DNA of 5,454 nucleotides from NCBI GenBank assembly GCA_027858275.1, contig JAQIDA010000130.1, positions 1-5,454 on the forward strand. The letters are read 5' to 3'. A program made the position numbers and the translations under genes. A model generated the notes under the pieces. That model was not told the origin of the DNA, ran no database searches, and saw nothing but the letters and a program-made list of their open reading frames with translations. The first letter of the stretch is position 1; the number at the start of each line of letters is the position of its first letter. The DNA comes from Candidatus Kapaibacterium sp. (GTDB lineage Bacteria; Bacteroidota; Ignavibacteria; Kapaibacteriales; UBA2268). Below are positions 1 through 5,454 of the stretch, in pieces.

Positions 1-2525
1 ATGTTTATTATATTGGACAACTCGATGAAAAAGCGGCTTTCACCAATTCCGGAGTCAAAGACATAAATAACAACGGCAGAAAGAATGATGTTTTCGGGAT
101 CGTCGCATTCAAGATTGACGGGGGAGAGTCTATCCTGCAAAACGCCCCGGGAGTTATCAAACTAAAGAAAAACGAAGATCTTTGGGTATACTATATCGAT
201 GAGGATAACGACGGCAACATCGACGACGAAAGCCCGAAATTTGATTATAAGTACCGCTTCGACACATTCAATTTTTACAAAGGCGAAAAAGATATTAAGC
301 CTTTGATGACACTGTCAGCCAATATTAACAAAGAAAATAAAACGCTGATAATTAATACCAACGATGGCTCGCACGGCAGCCATTGCGCGGGAATTGCGGC
401 AGGCAATAACATTTACGGAGCTGACGGCAACGACGGCATCGCCCCGGGAGCATCAGTCGTTTCTCTGAAAATCGGCAACAACACTCTCTCAGGCGGAGCT
501 ACAACTTGTGAATCAATGATGAAAGCCTATAAATACGGCGCAAAATTTATGAAAGAATCCGGATTCAAATACGGAGTATTCTCCATGAGCTACGGCATCG
601 GCTCCGAAGAACCGGGCAGAAGCCGCATCGATAAATTCCTTGATAAATTCGCGATTGAAAACCCTAAGATTGTAGTTGTGAATTCAATGGGAAATTCCGG
701 ACCGGGCATTAATTCAACCGGAACTCCCGGCGGCAGCTACGGTACAATCGCAGTGGGTGCCATGGTCTCGCCGGCAACACTAAAAAATCTCTACGGATCC
801 GGCAGAAAAACTAATTGGATTACTCATTTTAGTTCGCGAGGCGGAGAGACTGTCAAACCGGACGTAATTGGCCCGGGTGCAGCCGCTTCAACAGTTCCGG
901 CTTACAGTGTCGGCGAAGCATATTGGGGGACATCAATGTCCGCTCCGCAAGTAGCAGGTGCTTGTGCTGTCCTGTTCAGCAAAGCCATAGACGCAGACAT
1001 AAAAGTAAACGGATTTATGATCAAAAAAGCGATTAAATATTCGGCGATTCCTATGAAAGGCTACACATCCGTTGATTACGGGAACGGATTGGTCGAAGTC
1101 AATCGCGCATGGAAATATCTAAAGATTCTTTCTGAAAGAAAAGAGTATGAAAAAGTAAATGCCTATAATATAACAACGGAAAATACATTCTATAAAAATC
1201 GCAAAGGAACAGCTGCTTTTTGGAAGGCCAACGGCTATTTCCCCGCTGATAATGAAGAGCAAAAAGTCAGATTCTCAGCGATATTCCCCGATGAAATTAC
1301 AGCAAAAGATAAGTCCGAATTCTATAGAATATTCAGATTTGAATCGAATGCCGATTGGCTGAAAACTACAAAATCTCAAACGTATCTGCGCGGCACTCAA
1401 ACTTCTGAAATAGGTCTGCTCTACAATCATTCCAAAATGAAGAAATCCGGCATATACGTCGGACGCGTCTCTGCCTACGCGAGAAACGAAGAAGACGGCG
1501 GCTTTGCCGATTTCGATATTCAAGCCTGTGTAATAGTCCCCTACAAGTTCAATCAGGAGAACAATTACACATTGGAATTGAAGAACAAGGATCTTGCAGT
1601 CGGTGACAACGAAAGGATTTTCGTAGAAGTTCCTGCAGCGGCTACGGCAATGAATATTAAATTAACACCTGCCGGATCAAAATACTATGATATGTCCTTC
1701 TATCTTTTCGCGCCCGACGGCAAACGCATTGCGCGGTCATCTCGCGGGAAAAATGACGACAGGAAAGATATCAACATGAGGATTTCCGGCGGCGATTTGC
1801 ATAAGGGAATTTGGGAGATACTCCCATATTGTGATTACAAATCTTCTCGCGCATCCGCTTATAATTTAGAAGTCAGCTTTTTCGGCTTGAAATCAGAACC
1901 TGATATGATCAGCAAATTGAAAATACCCGTCGGCGAATTTCCCAAAGGCAAGTTCAGGCTTTTCAATGAATACGGGATGAGTATGAAAACTCGCTTTTCC
2001 GGTTCAGTCAGAGGGTACGCTAAAACGAAATCATACAATCAATCCGGCAGCAAAAAATTCAGCAAATCAATAAAAGTTGCTGATGATATCTCCAATATCA
2101 AATTCGAAATAGAGATGTCAGCCGATGAATACGCAAAATTTACAGACTTAGCACTGATTATATATGACGCTTCGGGTCATGCGGTTCTGTCATCAGGCAT
2201 GCAAAGAAAATCGAAATCAATTAATTTCAGACCGCCTCATTCCGGAAGTTATACATTCGAGATTGTTCCCGGATTCACTTCCGAAGAAATAATGAACACA
2301 AAGTGGACATTCAAGCTAGTCGAAAAATACCATTATATTGATCGCATAAACCTAAGTTTTAATAAAAATAACTTCAAGCTTCTTCCGGGGTTGTGGCAGG
2401 ATTTCAAATTCAATCTGAATTCAGCTTTGCCGGTTGCGCCGGACGGATGCCGCAGTTTTGGTGAAATAAAGATAACAGATCTAAAAACCGGTTCGGCAGT
2501 GAGAGTAATTGATATTAAATTATGA
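1..2525 (+). CDS. TPPII-like subtilisin-family (S8) serine peptidase, 5' end outside window
   Basis: This is a serine endo- or exopeptidase of the subtilase fold. The reading frame is open from base 3 to the TGA at 2523-2525, giving 840 visible residues (numbered here from base 3), so the true start is upstream. The catalytic His is H124 in HGSHCAG (bases 372-374), the oxyanion Asn is N231 in GNSGP (693-695) and the nucleophile is S311 in GTSMSAP (933-935). The catalytic Asp is not in view and should lie upstream. The motifs NGIAPG-like DGIAPGA, LKIG, PGG, VGAMVSP and HFSSRG, in that order, match tripeptidyl-peptidase II as I remember it. So does the region after the core (about residues 430-640), including a NADWL segment and a RIFVEVPAAA segment. 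About residues 520-630 and 685-760 look like two beta-sandwich modules. Two acidic Asp/Asn loops (residues 20-31 and 66-76) precede the His. No C-terminal sorting domain is obvious. A signal peptide cannot be judged because the N-terminus is missing. S8 membership is very secure; the TPPII subfamily is likely; substrate and location are inference. Confidence 0.95.
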   Translation, partial: VYYIGQLDEKAAFTNSGVKDINNNGRKNDVFGIVAFKIDGGESILQNAPGVIKLKKNEDLWVYYIDEDNDGNIDDESPKFDYKYRFDTFNFYKGEKDIKPLMTLSANINKENKTLIINTNDGSHGSHCAGIAAGNNIYGADGNDGIAPGASVVSLKIGNNTLSGGATTCESMMKAYKYGAKFMKESGFKYGVFSMSYGIGSEEPGRSRIDKFLDKFAIENPKIVVVNSMGNSGPGINSTGTPGGSYGTIAVGAMVSPATLKNLYGSGRKTNWITHFSSRGGETVKPDVIGPGAAASTVPAYSVGEAYWGTSMSAPQVAGACAVLFSKAIDADIKVNGFMIKKAIKYSAIPMKGYTSVDYGNGLVEVNRAWKYLKILSERKEYEKVNAYNITTENTFYKNRKGTAAFWKANGYFPADNEEQKVRFSAIFPDEITAKDKSEFYRIFRFESNADWLKTTKSQTYLRGTQTSEIGLLYNHSKMKKSGIYVGRVSAYARNEEDGGFADFDIQACVIVPYKFNQENNYTLELKNKDLAVGDNERIFVEVPAAATAMNIKLTPAGSKYYDMSFYLFAPDGKRIARSSRGKNDDRKDINMRISGGDLHKGIWEILPYCDYKSSRASAYNLEVSFFGLKSEPDMISKLKIPVGEFPKGKFRLFNEYGMSMKTRFSGSVRGYAKTKSYNQSGSKKFSKSIKVADDISNIKFEIEMSADEYAKFTDLALIIYDASGHAVLSSGMQRKSKSINFRPPHSGSYTFEIVPGFTSEEIMNTKWTFKLVEKYHYIDRINLSFNKNNFKLLPGLWQDFKFNLNSALPVAPDGCRSFGEIKITDLKTGSAVRVIDIKL
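60..230 (+). other. Two acidic DxDxDG-type loops in the S8 peptidase insert (possible Ca2+ sites)
   Basis: Within the peptidase, residues 20-29 read DINNNGRKND (bases 60-89) and residues 66-76 read DEDNDGNIDDE (198-230). Both have the alternating Asp/Asn and central Gly seen in EF-hand-like calcium loops. Neither is a textbook EF-hand: in the second loop the Glu falls at position 11 instead of 12, and no flanking helices are evident. Similar acidic loops occur in the segment between the catalytic Asp and His of several bacterial S8 peptidases, so these may be a family trait that stabilises the insert through metal binding. Calcium binding is inferred from pattern only. Confidence 0.5.
1563..2272 (+). 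other. C-terminal beta-sandwich region of the S8 peptidase with two similar modules
   Basis: This stretch of the peptidase contains two segments with a shared plan. Each begins with hydrophobic strands carrying an IKVAD- or VEVPA-type edge, continues with an N-I-K-(L/F) strand, and then has a short aliphatic strand followed by P/A-x-G (YLFAPDGKRI ending near base 1730, and LIIYDASGHAV ending near 2186). The second closes with SGSYTFEIVPG (about 2239-2272), a pattern typical of pre-peptidase C-terminal or jelly-roll domains that follow bacterial secreted peptidases. In TPPII the corresponding region builds the large oligomer. Here the modules could serve assembly, substrate gating or folding. 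The repeat relationship is judged by eye and is tentative. Confidence 0.5.
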
Positions 2526-2553
2526 TTCAAAACTCCGTTATTTCTAAATAAAT

Positions 2554-2595
2554 TCGTAACTCGTAACTCGTAACTCGTAACTCGTAATTCATAAT
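2554..2595 (+). repeat. Heptanucleotide tandem repeat, consensus TCGTAAC, six units
   Basis: Four perfect head-to-tail copies of TCGTAAC occupy 2554-2581. They are followed by TCGTAAT (2582-2588) and TCATAAT (2589-2595), so the array decays by one then two substitutions toward recQ. The array fills about half of the gap between the peptidase stop and the recQ start. Because 7 is not a multiple of 3 and every unit contains TAA, stop codons fall in all three + frames, so the array cannot be coding on this strand and would end any readthrough from the peptidase gene. Intergenic heptamer arrays of this general type are known in bacteria, for example the STRR repeats of heterocystous cyanobacteria. 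The function here is unknown; slipped-strand expansion is a sufficient explanation. Confidence 0.93.
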
Positions 2596-2604
2596 TGATT
2601 TATT

Positions 2605-2616
2605 GGACATAATTTG
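2605..2616 (+). promoter_or_regulatory. Weak ribosome-binding site and TTG start of recQ
   Basis: An in-frame TGA at 2596-2598 closes the frame just upstream, so only the codons from 2599 on are available. Among them TTG at 2614-2616 is the only standard start; ATT at 2602 would be the sole rare alternative. The next in-frame Met is residue 39, inside the lead-in to the Walker A motif, which would delete motif 0. A GGA triplet (2605-2607) lies six bases before the TTG and is the only Shine-Dalgarno-like match. The start is thus chosen by exclusion and by alignment of the N-terminus with other RecQ proteins. TTG plus a weak site suggests modest translation. Confidence 0.7.
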
Positions 2617-5280
2617 CAGGACAGAGAACATAAGGCCTTAAAGCATTATTTCGGCTACGATTCATTTCGTGACGGGCAGGAAGAAACAATTCGTTCCGTC
2701 CTTGAAGGGCGTGATACGCTTGTCGTAATGCCTACCGGCGGCGGAAAGTCTCTCTGTTACCAATTGCCTGCCGCTCTGTTCTCCGGAACAGCCATTGTTA
2801 TATCTCCCTTGATCGCATTGATGAAGGACCAAACCGACGCGCTTGAAAAAACAGAGATTCCGGCAACTTTTATCAACAGTTCCTTACCTCGTTTTGAAAT
2901 TCAACAGCGACTGAAGGATACTGCCGACGGCAAATACAGACTGCTGTATATAGCTCCTGAACGACTGGATAATCAAAAATTTATAGATGTACTGCCGCAA
3001 CTCAAACCTTCGTTCCTCGCTGTGGATGAAGCTCATTGTATATCAGAATGGGGACACGATTTCCGCCCCGCATATCTTCATATCCAAAAAATACGTGAGA
3101 TTTTACCCTATTTGCCGATTATTGCTCTGACTGCAACCGCGACCCCGGATGTGCAGGATGATATTGTTAAATCTCTCGGAATGCGCGATCCTCAATGCTT
3201 CTTGCGTGGTTTTGATCGTCCCAATCTTATATATGTTTGCGAATTGTCAAAAGACAAAGCTGAGCGCATAATTGATTACAGGAAAAAATGTGAAGCCGGA
3301 TCCACAATTGTATATTGCGGCTCACGGCGCAGGGTAGAGGAGATCGGGGGTAAATTGCGTGAATATTCGAAAGATGTTCTTGTCTATCATGCCGGAATGC
3401 CGCCTCAGCTGCGCAAATCCATACAGGAAGAGTTCATTAACAGCGATAATAAAATTATCGTTGCCACTAACGCATTCGGTATGGGCATTGACAAAGCGAA
3501 TGTAAGGCATGTTTTCCATTGTGATTTGCCGTCCACAATTGAAGCGTATTATCAGGAGGCAGGTCGTGCCGGACGAGACGGCAAACCAGCTCATTGTGTG
3601 ATGTTGTATTTTCCTGATGATCGTCAACTTCAAGATTTTTTCATTCGTTGCACATATCCGCCGCTTGATGAAATTGAGACTGTATATAATACTTTATTTG
3701 ATCTGAATTCCACTGCTCGCGGATTTCGCTCGCATGAACCGATATTGCTGAGTGATGCCCAGATCGGGAATATTGCCGACGTCCCCGCAATAGCTGTTTC
3801 GTCTGTTGTAAATCTGTTACAAAGAAACGATCTGCTCCGCCGAGGCTCAACTCAAGGGCGAGGCAAAATCCAATTTACTACTTCCCGTGAACGATTGATC
3901 GAATATTTTCAATCTACAACTCCGGAACGATCAGCAGTGCTGGAGTCATTGCTCAGAAGCGTCTCGCCCGAAGCTTTCAAACAAGAGCAGGAGATTGACA
4001 TCAATGATCTGATGCGTAAATATGATCTGACTGCCGAGGAAATCAAAGTGTCGATGCATTCATTTGAAATGGGTCGACTTCTCAGATATATTCCGCCCGG
4101 AACTTCCAAGGCAATTACTCTCACCGGAGAACGCCGGGATTTTAAAACTTTGCCTATTGATTTTGAAGCATTTGCTAAGCGAAGAGAACACGCAGTCCTC
4201 AAGCTTGATCTGGTCCAAAGATACGCAGAGACTGACGAATGCAAGCGAAATTATATCCTCTCCTATTTCCGCGATGATTCCATGACAAAAAAATGCGGCA
4301 GATGCAGCAGTTGCTCGCCGGTTAAGGACTTACCGCGTAGAATGAAAGTCCGTCCTCGGAAACAATTGACAGCTCGCCAAAAATACCTCAGTAATCTTCT
4401 CTTGCAAGCATGTGCCGAACTGAACGGGAATTTCGGCAGAAGCCTCATAATTGATTTCCTTAAGGGATATACATCGAAAGCAATTCAGGACAATACATTG
4501 TTTCTCGGAAGCACTTTTGCTGCCGCCAAGGATTTTTCCGTTACTGACATTCAAGCTGCCTCCGACAGAGCTATGTTAGAAAAAGATATTAGTCTGAGTC
4601 CCGATCTACACCCAAAAATCATTCTGACAAATCAGGGGCTCAACAAAATAAAAAATCGCCCGAAGGCAATTGTCAGCAAGAACCACCGGCTAAGCCAAAA
4701 TCTTGATCCTGACTTGATGAAACGATTGAAAGCTGTAAGGGCTGATATTGCACAGCGTGAAGGCATCGTACCCCGAGGAGTTCTCAGCGATATTGCTCTC
4801 GGAAAAATAATAAAAACAAGACCTAAAGATATAAGCCAAATGAAAGCCATACCGGGGATCGGTCCTGTTTTTCTCAACAGATTTGCCGAGCAGTTTATAG
4901 CGGAGATAAATAATTCAGAAGAAAAAATTTCATTGTTTGCGTCAAAACTCAACAAGCCTCCGGAGTTACCCGAAGAAGTTGCCGCAACCATAAAGTTTGT
5001 CAACAAAGGTCTGCCGCTGGACTATATCGCGAAAAAACGCAAACTTAAGCCGGCTGATATTGCTCGCCATATACAGGCAGCTATAGACAAAGGTATTGCT
5101 GTTAAACACGAACAATTTTTTCATAAATCAATCTATGATTCGGTTACTCGAATATTGAAAAAAACGCCGACGGCAAGGCTCAGCGAAATCCGAGCGAAAC
5201 TCATAGCCAATGTCGATTATCCGACTCTTAGAATTACCGTTGCATGTGCCCGCAAAGTCTTGGGAATTCGTCAAATTTAA
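2614..5280 (+). CDS. recQ: ATP-dependent 3'-5' DNA helicase RecQ, long form
   Basis: RecQ unwinds duplex, forked and recombination-intermediate DNA using ATP, in cytoplasmic DNA repair. Core motifs in order: motif 0 YDSFRDGQ (15-22), Walker A TGGGKS (41-46), motif Ia SPLIALMKDQ (64-73), DEAH (138-141), the RecQ aromatic-rich loop WGHDFRP (146-152), TATA (173-176), motif IV IVYCGSRR (232-239), motif V ATNAFGMGID (284-293), and motif VI YYQEAGRAGRDG (312-323). A ~200-residue insert (about 340-540) precedes the zinc site formed by C543, C561, C564 and C567. Next come an RQC winged helix (about 585-680), an HRDC domain (about 696-766, with PGIG at 747-750) and an HTH_40-like tail (about 783-885). 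At 888 residues it is much longer than E. coli RecQ (about 610). All key residues look intact, so it should be active. It starts 88 bases after the peptidase stop, behind the heptamer array; no clear promoter or terminator is visible. The family call is essentially certain; the insert's role is unknown. Confidence 0.98.
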   Translation: MQDREHKALKHYFGYDSFRDGQEETIRSVLEGRDTLVVMPTGGGKSLCYQLPAALFSGTAIVISPLIALMKDQTDALEKTEIPATFINSSLPRFEIQQRLKDTADGKYRLLYIAPERLDNQKFIDVLPQLKPSFLAVDEAHCISEWGHDFRPAYLHIQKIREILPYLPIIALTATATPDVQDDIVKSLGMRDPQCFLRGFDRPNLIYVCELSKDKAERIIDYRKKCEAGSTIVYCGSRRRVEEIGGKLREYSKDVLVYHAGMPPQLRKSIQEEFINSDNKIIVATNAFGMGIDKANVRHVFHCDLPSTIEAYYQEAGRAGRDGKPAHCVMLYFPDDRQLQDFFIRCTYPPLDEIETVYNTLFDLNSTARGFRSHEPILLSDAQIGNIADVPAIAVSSVVNLLQRNDLLRRGSTQGRGKIQFTTSRERLIEYFQSTTPERSAVLESLLRSVSPEAFKQEQEIDINDLMRKYDLTAEEIKVSMHSFEMGRLLRYIPPGTSKAITLTGERRDFKTLPIDFEAFAKRREHAVLKLDLVQRYAETDECKRNYILSYFRDDSMTKKCGRCSSCSPVKDLPRRMKVRPRKQLTARQKYLSNLLLQACAELNGNFGRSLIIDFLKGYTSKAIQDNTLFLGSTFAAAKDFSVTDIQAASDRAMLEKDISLSPDLHPKIILTNQGLNKIKNRPKAIVSKNHRLSQNLDPDLMKRLKAVRADIAQREGIVPRGVLSDIALGKIIKTRPKDISQMKAIPGIGPVFLNRFAEQFIAEINNSEEKISLFASKLNKPPELPEEVAATIKFVNKGLPLDYIAKKRKLKPADIARHIQAAIDKGIAVKHEQFFHKSIYDSVTRILKKTPTARLSEIRAKLIANVDYPTLRITVACARKVLGIRQI
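3631..4233 (+). other. RecQ insert between helicase core and zinc-binding site
   Basis: About 200 residues (340-540) lie between motif VI and the first zinc Cys. In E. coli RecQ this distance is only about 50 residues. The segment has a helical start (DEIETVYNTLFDL), a winged-helix-like stretch (about 378-425) with alternating helices and a short basic RRGSTQGRGK turn, and a second helix-rich part ending in a PIDFEAFAKRRE-type helix that leads into the zinc site. I recall comparable inserts in Bacteroidota/Chlorobi-type RecQ proteins, many of which end soon after the zinc site. A DNA-binding or regulatory role is inference. Confidence 0.65.
4960..5268 (+). other. HTH_40-like C-terminal domain of RecQ
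   Basis: Residues about 783-885 follow the HRDC domain and show the pattern of the helix-turn-helix domain (HTH_40 type) found at the C-terminus of some RecQ proteins: a helix, KGLPLDYIAKKRKLKPADI and a HIQAAIDKGI helix, then a second helical bundle (SVTRILKK to ARKVLGI). The segment is rich in Lys and Arg, consistent with DNA contact. The domain is absent from E. coli RecQ. Assignment is by remembered pattern only. Confidence 0.65.
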
Positions 5281-5335
5281 TCTTATGGTATTTGAATTTT
5301 AACCAATTATATCTGTGAATAATGTTTTATGTGTG

Positions 5336-5349
5336 GGGAAATATTTCCC
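5336..5349. repeat. Perfect 14-base palindrome GGGAAATATTTCCC
   Basis: The sequence equals its own reverse complement over all 14 bases, with GGG/CCC ends and an AAATATTT centre; the symmetry stops at both flanks. It begins 56 bases past the recQ stop codon. Such a loop-free dyad suits a homodimeric regulator binding site for a gene to the right better than it suits an RNA hairpin. A terminator is unlikely because no T-run follows. The symmetry is certain; any role is inference. Confidence 0.6.
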
Positions 5350-5418
5350 GATATATAACAAATCACTCGAACATTAGATTTATCAAGCTATAGCAGATTA
5401 CTCAGCTTTGATTAGTCG

Positions 5419-5437
5419 CCGGTCTAACTTAAATCGG
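5419..5437. repeat. Imperfect hairpin, 8-base arms and 3-base loop
   Basis: CCGGTCTA (5419-5426) can pair with TAAATCGG (5430-5437) around an ACT loop, with one G-T wobble and one C-A mismatch. It is weak and lacks a T-run on the + strand. It could be a remnant terminator or chance. Confidence 0.25.
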
Positions 5438-5454
5438 TTACACAATAATATTAC

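Larger units (their letters stand above)
5281..5454. other. AT-rich non-coding stretch after recQ
   Basis: No open frame of useful length starts here on the + strand, and no tRNA-like or other RNA fold is recognisable. It contains the palindrome at 5336-5349, a smaller perfect 8-base palindrome GCTATAGC at 5387-5394, and the imperfect hairpin at 5419-5437. No hairpin followed by a T-run, the usual intrinsic terminator, is seen, so how recQ transcription ends is not evident. Too little sequence remains on the right to know what gene comes next. Confidence 0.6.

Noticed and set aside
1..66. ATG at base 1 as a gene start
   Set aside because: That frame stops at a TAA after 21 codons, while another frame is open from base 3 and encodes recognisable S8 peptidase sequence.
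303..308. TTG/ATG at 303-308 as the peptidase start
   Set aside because: The frame is open upstream to the window edge with family-like sequence, and a start here would leave only about 20 residues before the catalytic His and no catalytic Asp.
2554..2595. CRISPR array
   Set aside because: The unit is 7 bases with no spacers; it is a simple tandem repeat.
2610..2616. Bacteroidota-type -7 promoter element (TAnnTTTG)
   Set aside because: TAATTTG is one base short of the consensus and overlaps the recQ start codon, with no matching -33 element.
4632..5006. Minus-strand open frames of 60-125 codons within recQ and the peptidase gene
   Set aside because: They lie opposite well-supported coding sequence, match no family I recognise and look like chance open frames.
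1..5280. A peptidase-helicase defence or mobile module
   Set aside because: No transposase, integrase, toxin, nuclease or effector gene is present; the RecQ has a housekeeping-type architecture and the two genes are separated by a repeat array. Adjacency alone does not support a shared system.
5336..5349. Intrinsic terminator for recQ
   Set aside because: The palindrome has no loop and no T-run follows, so it does not fit the standard terminator form.

Overview
The window (5,454 bases, roughly 43% GC by eye) holds two large genes on the + strand and very little else. It looks like ordinary bacterial chromosome. The RecQ has an insert and a zinc-finger layout that I associate with Bacteroidota/Chlorobi-type (FCB group) RecQ proteins. 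The translation start is a TTG with only a weak Shine-Dalgarno match, and the intergenic DNA is AT-rich with a short tandem repeat. I therefore lean towards an FCB-group or similar environmental bacterium, but with low confidence because there is no rRNA or other taxonomic marker.

Layout. (1) Bases 1-2525 are the 3' part of a large subtilisin-family (S8) serine peptidase gene whose 5' end lies left of the window. 840 residues are visible, including the catalytic His, the oxyanion Asn and the catalytic Ser; the catalytic Asp must lie upstream. The catalytic core and the following beta-rich region read like tripeptidyl-peptidase II (TPPII). (2) Bases 2526-2613 are an 88-base gap dominated by a tandem array of a 7-base unit, four perfect copies plus two decaying copies. 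(3) Bases 2614-5280 encode a complete, unusually long (888 residue) RecQ helicase. It contains all canonical helicase motifs, a ~200-residue insert before the four-cysteine zinc site, and then RQC, HRDC and a C-terminal HTH_40-like domain. (4) Bases 5281-5454 are AT-rich with no supported gene. They carry a perfect 14-base palindrome, a weaker imperfect hairpin, and a short minus-strand open frame entering from the right edge.

The two genes are co-directional, but nothing indicates that they work together: one is a large peptidase, probably exported or concerned with peptide breakdown, and the other is a DNA repair/recombination helicase. The heptamer array between them and the lack of overlap argue against tight translational coupling. 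I did not find a convincing new multi-gene system. The most interesting points are the composite RecQ architecture, the bacterial TPPII-like peptidase with acidic Ca-loop-like motifs before its catalytic His, and the heptamer array.
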